A DNA stretch of 64,000 nucleotides from Pseudoalteromonas sp. OOF1S-7 (lineage in GTDB: Bacteria; Pseudomonadota; Gammaproteobacteria; Enterobacterales; Alteromonadaceae): contig NZ_JAKRFZ010000008.1 of the NCBI RefSeq assembly GCF_022347765.1, positions 170,299 through 234,298 of the forward strand. The letters run 5' to 3'. Below the pieces are notes generated by a model that saw nothing but the letters and a program-made list of their open reading frames with translations, ran no database searches and was not told the DNA's origin. The translations under genes and the position numbers were made by a program. Shown here piece by piece: positions 10,652 to 20,440 of this stretch. How positions within the stretch are numbered: position 1 is the stretch's first letter; each line of letters starts with the position of its first letter.

Positions 10652-10713
10652 GCCGCAAAGCTATTGGCATTCGGGCCAGCTATGTTAGCGTGTCGTCAAA
10701 GAACAAGAAAAGG

Positions 10714-11667
10714 ATGAACGTCGTGCTGCATTACACGCAAATGAACCTGAACAGGGCTTCGGCTGAGCGAAAAGATCCCAACTGGTTGCTTGGCCAGTAT
10801 GGTGACAAGAGCCGCTGGTTGCTGGTATGGAATAATAAAAACCTGATTGTAAGCGATAAGCGTGAGCTTGCCCTGTTGTCTCAGTCTCAGGTAGATACAC
10901 TTGATCGTGCCGAAGCCGTGTTTCTGGGCATCGACGACACACACAGCTATTTTGCGCTCGACGTCAGCGAAGTCGAACAAGAGCTGCTTCAGGGCTGTAT
11001 TGATGTGAGTTTTGAAGAGCAAATCTTTGATCAGACATTCCATTTCGAAGACATGCGTACCATAGGTCCAAAGCTGGACACCGAGCTGGCCTCGGTAGGC
11101 GTGCTGGCTCGCGGGCTCTGTTACTGGCATAACACACACCGTTTTTGTGGCCGTTGTGGCAGTGCAAATCGTCCCGTGGAAGCCGGGCATGCACGTTTGT
11201 GTAACGATAAAGCATGTCGTCATATGACATTTCCCCGTACCGATCCGGCCGTGATCATGCTGGTCACACACACCTTTCCAGATGGGGTTGAACGCTGTCT
11301 GCTCGGTCGTCAGGCGCAATGGCCCGAAGGCGTTTTTTCGACGCTGGCGGGCTTTGTGGATCCGGGTGAAACTCTGGAGCGCGCGGTGATCCGTGAAGTG
11401 AAAGAAGAAGCAGGGGTCGAGGTTGACGAAGTACGCTACCTGGCCTCTCAACCCTGGCCCTTTCCGTCATCGATTATGCTAGGCTTTATTGCAACAGCAA
11501 AAAGCACTGACATCTTTGTTGAGCAGGATGAACTGGAGCAGGCCGAGTGGTTCTCTCGTGAAGACCTCGACGGATTTGCCCAATGGGGAGACGATGTACC
11601 GGGATACAAACTCACCCGTCCAGATTCTATCTCCCGATATCTGGTTGAATACTGGCGTCAGCAATGA
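10714..11667 (+). CDS. nudC: NAD(+) diphosphatase, Nudix family
   Basis: Hydrolyses NAD(H) to NMN(H) and AMP, and in E. coli also removes NAD caps from RNA. It shows a zinc ribbon (CGRCG followed by two further cysteines in CNDKACRH) and then a Nudix box in GFVDPGETLERAVIREVKEE. The C-terminal SQPWPFPSSIMLGF is the NudC-specific block. The start is uncertain: GTG at 10690 is also in frame, and the ATG used has AAGG directly abutting it. The N-terminus is longer than in E. coli. metC follows after 27 bp, possibly on the same message. Confidence 0.9.
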   Translation: MNVVLHYTQMNLNRASAERKDPNWLLGQYGDKSRWLLVWNNKNLIVSDKRELALLSQSQVDTLDRAEAVFLGIDDTHSYFALDVSEVEQELLQGCIDVSFEEQIFDQTFHFEDMRTIGPKLDTELASVGVLARGLCYWHNTHRFCGRCGSANRPVEAGHARLCNDKACRHMTFPRTDPAVIMLVTHTFPDGVERCLLGRQAQWPEGVFSTLAGFVDPGETLERAVIREVKEEAGVEVDEVRYLASQPWPFPSSIMLGFIATAKSTDIFVEQDELEQAEWFSREDLDGFAQWGDDVPGYKLTRPDSISRYLVEYWRQQ

Positions 11668-11694
11668 TGCACTTAGTCCAAAATTGAGCACACT

Positions 11695-12864
11695 ATGAAG
11701 AAGAATACCAAACTGGTGGCCGCTGGCCGCAAAACCCAGTACACCAAGGGCGTTGTTAATCCGGTGGTGCAGCGCGCATCGACCGTTGTTTTTGATTCCG
11801 TTGCCGATATGCAGGAAGCCATTTCCGAACGCGGCAAACGCACCTTATTTTACGGTCGTCGTGGCACCAACACACACTTCGCGCTGCAAGACGCCATCAT
11901 GGAACTGGAAAGTGGCGCAGGTTGTGCGCTGTATCCGTGCGGCGCAGCCGCTATTTCGCAGGCGCTGTTGTCTTTTTTGAAAACCGGTGATCACCTGCTC
12001 ATGGTGGATACCGCCTACGAGCCAACACGAGATTTCTGTGACAAGATCCTGGCAGGGCTGGGGATCACTACCACCTATTATGACCCGCTGATTGGCGCTG
12101 ATATCGAGTCGCTCATTCAGGATAACACCAAAGTTCTGTTTCTTGAGTCTCCGGGCTCCATCACCATGGAAGTACAGGACGTGCCCAGCCTGGTCAAAGC
12201 TGCCAAAGCGAAGGGCGTTATCACTATGCTGGATAACACCTATGGCAACGGCTGGCATTATCGTCCGCTGGAACATGGGGTAGACATCAGCATTCAGGCT
12301 GCGACCAAGTACATAGTTGGTCATTCTGATGTGATGATGGGTGTGGCTGTAGCAAACGAAACCCTGTGGCCAACGCTGCGCGAAAACTCTTACCTGCTTG
12401 GCCAGTGTACTTCGGCGGACGATGCTTATCTGGCATTGCGCGGGCTGCGCACCATGCCAGTGCGATTGCAACAACACGAGAAATCGGCACTGCAAGTAGC
12501 TAACTGGCTGGCGGGCCACCCGCTGGTTGACCACGTACGTCATCCGGCACTAAAAAGCTGCCCTGGTCATGAATTCTTCAAGCGCGACTTTAGCGGCAGT
12601 AATGGTTTGTTTTCTGTGGTGATGAAAGAGGGCCATCGCAGGGCCATTAACCGCTTCCTCGACAGCCTGCACCACTTTAAAATGGGCTTTTCCTGGGGCG
12701 GCTTTGAAAGCCTGGTCACGGCCAATGCGAGTATGGCACCGTTGCGGAGCACGACTGGCTGGCAGTACGGTCCGGTGATCCGTTTGCACATAGGCCTGGA
12801 AGATGTGGAAGATTTGATTGCCGATCTGGAGCAGGCGCTCAAGGTTTATCAGGAGAGTTTGTAA
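11695..12864 (+). CDS. metC: Cystathionine beta-lyase
   Basis: A PLP enzyme that cleaves cystathionine to homocysteine, pyruvate and ammonia in methionine synthesis. The 389 residues include YGRRGTNTHFALQ (phosphate-binding region of the partner subunit), Asp180 in TMLDNTYGNGW (pyridine nitrogen contact) and Lys205 in QAATKYIVGHSDVMMG (Schiff-base lysine). It aligns over full length with the MetC branch rather than MetB, judging from VVQRASTVVFDS and SWGGFESL. A strong terminator follows. Confidence 0.9.
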   Translation: MKKNTKLVAAGRKTQYTKGVVNPVVQRASTVVFDSVADMQEAISERGKRTLFYGRRGTNTHFALQDAIMELESGAGCALYPCGAAAISQALLSFLKTGDHLLMVDTAYEPTRDFCDKILAGLGITTTYYDPLIGADIESLIQDNTKVLFLESPGSITMEVQDVPSLVKAAKAKGVITMLDNTYGNGWHYRPLEHGVDISIQAATKYIVGHSDVMMGVAVANETLWPTLRENSYLLGQCTSADDAYLALRGLRTMPVRLQQHEKSALQVANWLAGHPLVDHVRHPALKSCPGHEFFKRDFSGSNGLFSVVMKEGHRRAINRFLDSLHHFKMGFSWGGFESLVTANASMAPLRSTTGWQYGPVIRLHIGLEDVEDLIADLEQALKVYQESL

Positions 12865-12870
12865 TAATAG

Positions 12871-12897
12871 GGCGGTGAGCAGTCACCGCCTTTTTTG
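12871..12897. terminator. Terminator between metC and the convergent sbcB
   Basis: GGCGGTGA - GCAG - TCACCGCC followed by TTTTTT on the plus strand. It lies in the 41-bp gap between convergent genes and could also serve sbcB, although no clear T tract faces that strand. Confidence 0.8.
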
Positions 12898-12905
12898 ATG
12901 CCAAA

Positions 12906-14357
12906 TTAGAGGCTCTGGGCGTAATGATATAACGCTTTGAGTACCGCCAGATTCTTTTCATTCCCTTCATGTTCATACACCAGATTCTCCAGCGTGATCA
13001 TAAAGTCCTGGGCATTAATCGACGGATTGTCTTCGCCATGCATCAGTTTATTCTGACAGTATTTACGCCACTGTTCCAGTTCGCTGGCAGAGAGGCTTTC
13101 CGGCCAGTTTCTGGCACGATAGCGAAACAGCAGGGTGTGGAACTTAGGATCTTCAAACTCCAGGTTTAGCGAGCCTAGTTCGTGCGGCGGCGCTTCGCGT
13201 ACAATGGCCAGCTTAGCTTTGTCGGCTTTACTAATAAAACCATTATAAAGCTGATAGTCCGGGTTAGTGGTGTCACTGAAATCGCCCTGATCGTTAAACA
13301 CCTCAGCTACCTTGTCGCGCAGTTCCGGGTGCGATTTCAGAATTTTAAGATGTGCCAGACACTGTTCACGATCAATCCCCAGACGGGCAGCGTTCTCTGG
13401 TAACAAAGTTTTTGCAGGCGCTAATATCGGACATTTGTTCAGGTGAACCAGTTTCAGGCCAACCGGCAGTTCGTCGTCACCCAAATCGCTGTGTTTAGTG
13501 TATAAGCGCGCACGCAGTTCTTCCACCGACAGATCCAGCAGTACCTGCGGGTCATTGGTCAGGTTAAAACACACCACGGCATTTTTGTTCACCGGATGAA
13601 AACTCATCGGCGCAATCCAGCTGGTACACCCCTGAGAGGCCGGAATACGCGAAGAGGTATGCACCAGCGGCTGCATATTAAACACATCAATCAGCTCTGC
13701 CAGTGCTTTTTTACCGCGCAGTGAGAAGAAAAACTGATACAGTTTCGGTTGTTTTTCTTTGATCAGTTTTGCCAGCGCAATGGTTGCGGTGACATCACTC
13801 AATGCATCGTGGGCATCGGCGTGTTCAATGCCATTGGCCTTGGTTAAATCTTCCAGGCGAAAGCTCGGCGTGCCATCTTCTTTTTCTGGCCATACAATGC
13901 CTTCGGGGCGCAGCGCATAACAGGCACGCACTAAATCAATGATATCCCAGCGGCTGTTGCCATTTTGCCATTCGCGCTCATAGGGGTCATAAAAGTTGCG
14001 ATACAGGCTGTAGCGCGTCACCTCATCATCAAAACGAATGCTGTTATAACCGGCCACACAGGTATTGGGTTTACTGAATTCGCGATAGATCCTGGCCATA
14101 AACTCACTTTCCGGCAGTCCATGTTTCAGCGCATGTTGCGGCGTGATCCCGGTCACTAGGCAGGCCTCCGGCTGAGGCAAATAATCCGCCGCCGGACGAC
14201 AATACTCAATCAGTGGCTCGCCTATAATATTCAGGTCCAGGTCGGTACGGATCCCGGCAAACTGACTCGGCCGATCCTTCTGCGGGCTGGCCCCCCAGGT
14301 CTCATAATCGTGCCAGTAAATTGTCGGGATATTATCAGTTAGTTCTTGTGTCGCCAT
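12906..14357 (-). CDS. sbcB: Exodeoxyribonuclease I
   Basis: A 3'-5' single-strand DNA exonuclease used in recombination and mismatch repair. The 483 residues match E. coli ExoI along the whole length. The DEDD motif starts with Asp17/Glu19 (IYWHDYETWG), then GYNSIRFDDEVTRYSLYRNFYDPY and the Exo III region AHDALSDVTATIALAKL. The C-terminal SH3-like and helical domains are also recognisable (VKLVHLNKCPILAPAKTL; YNGFISKADKAK). It is convergent with metC. Confidence 0.95.
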   Translation of the reverse strand: MATQELTDNIPTIYWHDYETWGASPQKDRPSQFAGIRTDLDLNIIGEPLIEYCRPAADYLPQPEACLVTGITPQHALKHGLPESEFMARIYREFSKPNTCVAGYNSIRFDDEVTRYSLYRNFYDPYEREWQNGNSRWDIIDLVRACYALRPEGIVWPEKEDGTPSFRLEDLTKANGIEHADAHDALSDVTATIALAKLIKEKQPKLYQFFFSLRGKKALAELIDVFNMQPLVHTSSRIPASQGCTSWIAPMSFHPVNKNAVVCFNLTNDPQVLLDLSVEELRARLYTKHSDLGDDELPVGLKLVHLNKCPILAPAKTLLPENAARLGIDREQCLAHLKILKSHPELRDKVAEVFNDQGDFSDTTNPDYQLYNGFISKADKAKLAIVREAPPHELGSLNLEFEDPKFHTLLFRYRARNWPESLSASELEQWRKYCQNKLMHGEDNPSINAQDFMITLENLVYEHEGNEKNLAVLKALYHYAQSL

Positions 14358-14880
14358 TAGGCTATAAATCCTATTTCAATCAACCTGTTATTCTTATACA
14401 GTGCAGCAGGCTATGATTTTGAGTTTGCGGTTTTGAAACCTAAGTGTGTGTATCACTGCGTGTACCGAACTCAATCAGTGTGTATATAAATGCGCATACT
14501 GCTTAGGCTTGTACAAACTCAAAAGTCTGGAAATCTAAGTCGTTACGCTATTGTCTCATAGTGATGGGATGAGAGTAAACGGGATAGCTCTGGTGTGCTG
14601 TGAGTAGTCTTGTGTGATTTGGTGGTGTTCAGGCAGGTAATTAGCATAGTTGTTCATGCCAGTCATTGATATATATCGGGGCTTGAACTGTTTGATATTA
14701 TGCTTGAAAATGACATCTTACCTTACGGTGTCACCCACTGAATGGATTAGTGCTCGACGGAAACTCGGTAATTACCCGGCTAACGTTGTGCCAGTTTGGG
14801 TGAATTCGTAACCACAAATAGCTTAGTTTGTCGAAACCAGTTATGGCCAGTTAAATTAGAAATGTATTCCTGAGTAAAAC
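14358..14880. other. Intergenic stretch, 523 bp, no gene seen
   Basis: Lies between the divergent starts of sbcB and the small membrane protein. All frames are broken by stops. No tRNA fold, clear terminator or repeat was recognised. It presumably holds both promoters. Confidence 0.5.
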
Positions 14881-15366
14881 ATGCCTATTTATTTTGAAAG
14901 TAATTTCGATCCAAACATCGACCTATTTGTGTGGTTTATACCTTATATCCTGGTGCTTTTTATTTTTTACAAAGTCCCCTTCTTATTAAGTATTTTTAGT
15001 GACTTACTGAGTGTATCCAGTAGACAGCTTTTGATTTCATATGCCATTTTTATGTTATTGATATTTTTGCTTCAGTTGACAAATTACCTGGAAGTTGCAG
15101 GTTATAAAAGCAAGGTAGAGCGCAGTAAGTTTAGAACCACAGAAGGGTGTATTTACAATTTCAGTGTTACAGAAACCAGGAGCCGGACAGAGTCTTTTAC
15201 GTTAAATAATGTGACGTTTAGCTACAGTGCCGTAGGCACCGGCCAGCTTTTCTTTGCCAATAGGCAGTTCGAAGATGGTGTAATTCACGAAGGCAGGTGC
15301 CTGAGAGTATCTTACTTTACAAAAGGACGTACCAACAAAATTTTCAAGGTACAGCTACTGGATTAG
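14881..15366 (+). CDS. Hypothetical membrane-anchored protein
   Basis: 161 residues. Two hydrophobic segments (about 14-37 and 50-70) are followed by a soluble, mainly beta-like tail (CIYNFSVTETRSRTESFTLNNVTFSYS; FEDGVIHEGRCLRVSYFTKG) that probably lies outside the cytoplasmic membrane. The tail resembles the general shape of small OB-like exported domains, but I do not recognise the family. No strong ribosome site precedes the ATG. It stands alone. Confidence 0.55.
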   Translation: MPIYFESNFDPNIDLFVWFIPYILVLFIFYKVPFLLSIFSDLLSVSSRQLLISYAIFMLLIFLLQLTNYLEVAGYKSKVERSKFRTTEGCIYNFSVTETRSRTESFTLNNVTFSYSAVGTGQLFFANRQFEDGVIHEGRCLRVSYFTKGRTNKIFKVQLLD

Positions 15367-15557
15367 TATCTGCGTTACAGATGTGAGCAGCGATTGTGAT
15401 GCCTGAAAAATAAGTGCTTTTAATGCAAATTATCGCTTATAACCTTTAAGTCAGCGCATTAAAATTGTACAAGTACCAAAAAGAGTGGCACTGTGACCGG
15501 CGATCCAGAACACTTTTATATTAAAATTGGAACGATCCATTTGGGTGGGAATCAATA

Positions 15558-18062
15558 ATGAATCAAAATAAAGTTGCCAGGCATCTGGCAGTCGTTTCTC
15601 TGTCGTCAGCCATTTTGACTGCCTGTGGACAGGCGCCGAATGCGCTAAATCAACATGCTGATGCGCCAATATCTGCATCATCTAACTATGTCACTGATGT
15701 TGTGTCTTATGTCGATCCTTTAATTGGTACTCAGGGGCCGTTTAATCACAGGCAAGCCGGTAATGTAACACCGGGGGCGCTGGTGCCATTTGGTATGTTT
15801 AACTTTGGTCCTGAGCATGCGTATACAGAAGATCTGCTGGCAGAGTCTGAGGGGATCTCGAAAAAAATTCTGCAAGAGAAAAAACGCGTACCTGTTTCTC
15901 CGGGTGGCTATAATTACCAGGCCAGCCGTGTGAAGGGCTTCTCTTTTACGCGTTTATCCGGAACCGGGTGTCTGGGGGCATCTGGCGATATTCCGGTGAT
16001 GCCGTTTACCAAAGACGTGGCCTTTTCTCCCGCAACCGATCCCATTAATGCGTATTTCAGTGCCGGGTTTAGCCATGATAACGAAACCGCTGTTCCTGGC
16101 TATTATCAGGTTGGGTTAGACAACGGGGTTAACGTTGAGCTTGCGGCAACCACCCGCACGGGGATTGCTAATTTTACTTATGAGCAGGCAGACAACGCCA
16201 AGTTACTGTTCAGAACATCCTACTCACAATTAGGAAGTGGTGACGCGTATGTTAAGGTCGATGCGCAACAGGGCGAGGTAACAGGCTATGTGACGTCAGG
16301 AAATTTTTGCGGTTACCTTGGCGAGCACAACCAAAGAGACTACTACACGCTGCATTTTGTCGCTAAGCTCGATAAGCCCATTTCAGGCTCAGGTGCCTGG
16401 AAAGACGGCAATGTGTTCAAAGGGCAAGCTTCGGCAAAAGGTGGTATGGGGTATGGTGATAACGGCTGGCCTGATATTGGTAAAGGCTCAGGTGTATGGG
16501 TAGACCTGGATCTGGATTCGGGCGAAACCGTGCAAATGCGCGTTGGTATTTCCTATGTGAGCCTGGATAATGCCAGAGAGAACCTCAAAAAAGAGCAGAG
16601 CGGGCAGAGCTTTGCCCAGGTGCGCAAGGGCGCGCAGGTGGCCTGGGAAAACGAGCTGTCTAAGGTAAAAGTGGAGTCAGACGACACCCGTAAGCTCAGA
16701 GTTTTCTACACCGCCTTGTACCATAGTCTGTATCATCCCAATGTCTTTTCAGACGTGAATGGACAGTATGCTGGGTTCGATCAGCGAGTTCATACCATAA
16801 AAGGCACCCAAACACACCAATATGCCAACTTCTCAGGCTGGGACGTATACCGCTCACAGCTGCAATTGGTCACCCTGATGGATAAAAAGCGTGGCAGTGA
16901 CATTGCCCAGTCCTTATTTAATCAGGCGAGCCAGTATAACGGTGTATGGGACCGCTGGACGCACAATGCAGGGGCTACAGGCGTGATGAGTGGCGACCCT
17001 GCAACAATAGCGATTGCGAACTTTGTAGCATTTGGTGCGGATGACTTTGATGTGAGCGGGGCGTATCAGTCTTTGCGTAAAGCTGCGACTGAGCCCACTG
17101 AGTTTGACTTGTCTGCAACTGGCTGTCCGGTGTTTTGTCGCGGGCAAAAGCCGTCGTTAGATCAATGGCAGCAGCTCGGGTATATCTCAGAACAGTCGAA
17201 CAGCTGGGAAGGCGCATCAGAAACGCTTGAGCAGGCATCCAGTTACTTTTCATTGGCTCAGCTGGCAGCGCGCCTGGGCAAGCAGGCTGATGCTTCTCGC
17301 TTTACAACTGAAGCCGGGTATTGGCGCAATATCTATAATCCCACTGCCACCGAGTCGTTGGGCTATATCCAGGGGCGCAGCAAAGATGGCAGCTGGAAGG
17401 GCGAGTTTGATCCCTTTTCAGGTCACCTGTTTGTTGAGGGCAGCCCGGCGCAGTATTTATGGATGATCCCCCATGATGGTGCGGGCCTGGCACAAGTCCT
17501 GGGGGGTGAAAAGGCAATGAGCCGAAGGCTGGATAGCCATTTCCGTAAACCAGATGGCAGCTGGGTGTTGTATCGCGACTCGGCTGAATTTGCCGATGTA
17601 TCTAACCAGCCGTCTATTTTGTCTCCATGGATGTATCTGCATACCGCAGAAGCATATAAAACACCGCAAACGGTGCGTGAGACAATGAAGCAGCTGTGGC
17701 TGGATACGCCGGATGGGATCCCGGGGCAGGATGATTTGGGCCAGATGTCTTCCTGGTATGTATTCAGTAGTCTGGGGCTTTACCCTAAATATCCGGGTCG
17801 TGCAGATTTGGTGCTGTCCAGCCCTCAGTTTAAACGCGCGAGCATAGGTAACTTAACCCTGAACGCGCCGCAGGCTTCTGATGAGCACATTTATATCGAT
17901 GCGCTGAAGGTAAACGGTCAAGCCACTTTGAAGAGCTGGATTGATGAAATCTACATCAATGAACCGGTTACGCTGGACTTCAGCTTAAGTGAAACGCCAA
18001 ACAAAGCATTTGGCAGTGCGATGGAAAATCGACCGCCAAGCTATGGATCGGTAACGCAGTAA
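15558..18062 (+). CDS. GH92-family alpha-mannosidase, lipoprotein
   Basis: Predicted exo-acting alpha-1,2-mannosidase. The 834 residues start with a lipoprotein signal (lipobox LTAC, Cys23). The N-terminal beta-sandwich begins at YVDPLIGTQGPFNHRQAGNVTPGALVPFGM, which is typical of GH92. The catalytic (alpha/alpha)6 barrel shows FSGWDVYRSQLQLVTLMD, EGSPAQYLWMIPHD and GQMSSWYVFSSLGLYP, the hallmark blocks of the family. Its lipid anchor and the calcium-dependent GH92 chemistry suggest trimming of mannosylated glycans at the cell surface. A terminator follows. A secreted phytase-like esterase lies convergent. Confidence 0.9.
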   Translation: MNQNKVARHLAVVSLSSAILTACGQAPNALNQHADAPISASSNYVTDVVSYVDPLIGTQGPFNHRQAGNVTPGALVPFGMFNFGPEHAYTEDLLAESEGISKKILQEKKRVPVSPGGYNYQASRVKGFSFTRLSGTGCLGASGDIPVMPFTKDVAFSPATDPINAYFSAGFSHDNETAVPGYYQVGLDNGVNVELAATTRTGIANFTYEQADNAKLLFRTSYSQLGSGDAYVKVDAQQGEVTGYVTSGNFCGYLGEHNQRDYYTLHFVAKLDKPISGSGAWKDGNVFKGQASAKGGMGYGDNGWPDIGKGSGVWVDLDLDSGETVQMRVGISYVSLDNARENLKKEQSGQSFAQVRKGAQVAWENELSKVKVESDDTRKLRVFYTALYHSLYHPNVFSDVNGQYAGFDQRVHTIKGTQTHQYANFSGWDVYRSQLQLVTLMDKKRGSDIAQSLFNQASQYNGVWDRWTHNAGATGVMSGDPATIAIANFVAFGADDFDVSGAYQSLRKAATEPTEFDLSATGCPVFCRGQKPSLDQWQQLGYISEQSNSWEGASETLEQASSYFSLAQLAARLGKQADASRFTTEAGYWRNIYNPTATESLGYIQGRSKDGSWKGEFDPFSGHLFVEGSPAQYLWMIPHDGAGLAQVLGGEKAMSRRLDSHFRKPDGSWVLYRDSAEFADVSNQPSILSPWMYLHTAEAYKTPQTVRETMKQLWLDTPDGIPGQDDLGQMSSWYVFSSLGLYPKYPGRADLVLSSPQFKRASIGNLTLNAPQASDEHIYIDALKVNGQATLKSWIDEIYINEPVTLDFSLSETPNKAFGSAMENRPPSYGSVTQ

Positions 18063-18135
18063 TGGCATAGGTTGCAGGGGTACCTAACCCTGAGCAGGGT
18101 GGGCCTGTAACCAGGCTCCGTCAGCATTCATATTT

Positions 18136-18166
18136 AAGCCCCGTATTGACTGTCGGGGCTTTTTTC
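18136..18166. terminator. Terminator after the GH92 gene
   Basis: AAGCCCCG - TATTGACTGT - CGGGGCTTTTTT between two convergent genes. It is reasonably bidirectional because the left arm begins with A residues. Confidence 0.8.
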
Positions 18167-18176
18167 TGTGAGGGGG

Positions 18177-19256
18177 CTATTGGGCGGGCGTGGGTGTTTT
18201 CACCTCGAACAGCAGGATCTGACTCAGTTGTTTGCCGTGCACGTTGAAATTATCATCCGACACCATCAGCAGACTCGGATTGCCATTGGCAAGTTTAGGA
18301 CCAAAGGTCATGCCCTCCAGGTTATCAATGTGTTTTGAGCCCAGTTGCTGTTTCACCGCGGCCATATCTAACAGCAGAGTTTTGCGGGCAGGGCGAACAT
18401 GCTGCTGTTCTAGCGAAGCCAGTAGACTGGTGTCGGTTGCCTCTTTGATATCAATAAGGTAAATGCTGACATCATTGCCACCGTCTGCGATGCCTGAGGT
18501 GTATGAACGTTCCATGGTAAGAAACTGGTGCGCATTTAGCTGTAATATCTCAACCAGACCGGTCGTGCGAAACGCATCAGGTTTTGCTTCTGGGCGGTTG
18601 ACCATGGGCTCCAGGTAATAGGCAAACTGCTTTTGCATGCTTTTCGAGGCAAAATCAAAATAAGAGATACGCACTATGCTGCCATGCTCTGTACTGGACT
18701 CCTCACCATCTTGTTTGAGTGCGCCTTCGGCAGACACCCAAATGCCTTGGCCGCAATGGGCTACGGTGAGCCCTTCGAAGACGGCATTGTGTCTGGGTCC
18801 GGACGCTTTACTGATATTGAACATCTCAGGCAGTGTAAAGTTCACCACACCTTGTTCGGTTTGCATGAAAATGGCAGGCGCATGGTGATATTTAATACTG
18901 CCTTCGCTGGTCCATATAATGTCTTTACCATTCGGAGCCACCCGAAGGCTCTCGGGATCAACCACACCTGAGTTGGTTTTTTGGTCTACCAGCGGCAGAG
19001 ACTTAGTGAATTGAACCTGTTCAATTTTCTGACCTTTAATTGCAATATTGGCTTCAAAGTATCGTGGCTTTTTAGAGTCATCGGCGATCAATAAATAGCG
19101 GCCGCGGGTGTATTCAATGCTGGACAATCCACCGACTTTATCTCCATCAACGCGCAAGTCAGGAGGAACAATAAATTCATCTAAAAACTCAAGCTGCATA
19201 GCGGCTGAGTTTGCGAAAAAAGGGGCCAGTAAGGTTAGGAATAAACAACTGCGCAT
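18177..19256 (-). CDS. Exported esterase-like phytase-family protein
   Basis: 359 residues with a cleavable signal peptide (LTLLAPFFANSAA, about residue 19). The mature part matches the esterase-like activity of phytase family (Pfam PF13449 in my memory): GLSSIEYTRGRYLLIADDS at the start, DPESLRVAPNGKDIIWTSEGS, and NLEGMTFGP...LLMVSDDNF near the end, as expected for a six-bladed propeller. The substrate is not predictable. It is convergent with the GH92 gene. Confidence 0.75.
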   Translation of the reverse strand: MRSCLFLTLLAPFFANSAAMQLEFLDEFIVPPDLRVDGDKVGGLSSIEYTRGRYLLIADDSKKPRYFEANIAIKGQKIEQVQFTKSLPLVDQKTNSGVVDPESLRVAPNGKDIIWTSEGSIKYHHAPAIFMQTEQGVVNFTLPEMFNISKASGPRHNAVFEGLTVAHCGQGIWVSAEGALKQDGEESSTEHGSIVRISYFDFASKSMQKQFAYYLEPMVNRPEAKPDAFRTTGLVEILQLNAHQFLTMERSYTSGIADGGNDVSIYLIDIKEATDTSLLASLEQQHVRPARKTLLLDMAAVKQQLGSKHIDNLEGMTFGPKLANGNPSLLMVSDDNFNVHGKQLSQILLFEVKTPTPAQ

Positions 19257-19444
19257 AAAGATCTTTACTTCAAAAATTCAGGACAGACCAATATACGCAG
19301 GTAATATGAAGTTTGCATCACAAAGTCGATAAAACACGTTACCGTTCACAAACGGCAAAGTCAGGCAGAGCGTATAGCTCTGTTCTGGTATTTGTGGTTT
19401 TAAGGGGCACCAGCGGTGTTTTTCAGCGCTGCGATTGACCGACT

Positions 19445-20257
19445 TTACTTGTACTGGATCTGTTTAAACGCATCATACACAGCCAGGTGCAAAGTATCGC
19501 CGTGGTCGAGTTCCTCGAAATAGCGAAAATGCAACTGTGCTTTATTTTCAAGTCTGGTGGCAATTTTGTCATGTAGCTGCTTTGCAACGCGTTCCATGAC
19601 CTTACCTTCTTTACCGACGGCAATGTAGACAGATTTAGGCAGGCTGACGGGACTGAATGGTGTGGCGAGCAGTGACTCGTTGTCCCACCATAAACTGGGA
19701 CTGATAATCACATAGTGTTCAAACAGGGATGTATGGTGAAAAAGAATTTCGCAGGCAAGTAGCCCACCCAGAGACTGGCCAATCAGCGTATTTGACTGGC
19801 TGGTTCGATAGCGTTGCTCGACCAGCGGGCGCAATTCTTTTTCTATAAAAGCAATAAATGATTTGGCGCCGCCTTGTGTTGGCAGGTCGCGTTTATCGAG
19901 TGCGTTGTTGCTCAAAGTTGTAAAGTCGTGTTTTCTGTCCTGATTGCCGATACCAATAACAATACTGGGTGGCAGAACATTCAGCCACGGAAAATTGGCA
20001 AACTGAACCAGCCCGGCAATGTGGATAAAGTCTTCATCTTTTGAGCCGTCCAGCAGGTATATAACCGGGTACTTTTGTTGTGTGTTCTCGTGATATCCTG
20101 CAGGTAAATATACGTTTACCGTGCGGTTTTGTTGCAGTATTTGAGATTTAAACGTCAAGGTGCTGGCAAACTCCATCGGCTTTGAATGTACCTTACCTTT
20201 TGCAAGCGCAGCTGAGCAGATCATAAAACCAATTAATATTAAGAGTAATCGGGTCAT
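19445..20257 (-). CDS. Exported alpha/beta hydrolase, IroE/esterase-D-like
   Basis: 270 residues with a signal peptide (MTRLLLILIGFMICSAALA). The alpha/beta-hydrolase fold is shown by YPVIYLLDGSKDEDF, the nucleophile elbow IGQSLGGLLA (Ser about 158) and a late histidine in LDHGDTLHLAVYD. The family (putative esterase, Pfam PF00756) includes siderophore esterases and feruloyl esterases. A paralogue lies at 61814 in the cassette array, with GFSAGG at the same position. Confidence 0.8.
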   Translation of the reverse strand: MTRLLLILIGFMICSAALAKGKVHSKPMEFASTLTFKSQILQQNRTVNVYLPAGYHENTQQKYPVIYLLDGSKDEDFIHIAGLVQFANFPWLNVLPPSIVIGIGNQDRKHDFTTLSNNALDKRDLPTQGGAKSFIAFIEKELRPLVEQRYRTSQSNTLIGQSLGGLLACEILFHHTSLFEHYVIISPSLWWDNESLLATPFSPVSLPKSVYIAVGKEGKVMERVAKQLHDKIATRLENKAQLHFRYFEELDHGDTLHLAVYDAFKQIQYK

Positions 20258-20440
20258 CAGGGCTTTCCTTTGTCTGAATAAAAAACAAATGTTAACCCTG
20301 TTTTCAGTTTGCGCATAGGAAAGTATGGTTCAGGCTTGTTAGTGACGTTACATTCAGCCCAAAATCATCAAGGTGGGAGAACCGTTGATTAATTTTCAGC
20401 ACAACGTATGCTGTTTATCAAAATACAACAGGGATTGCTC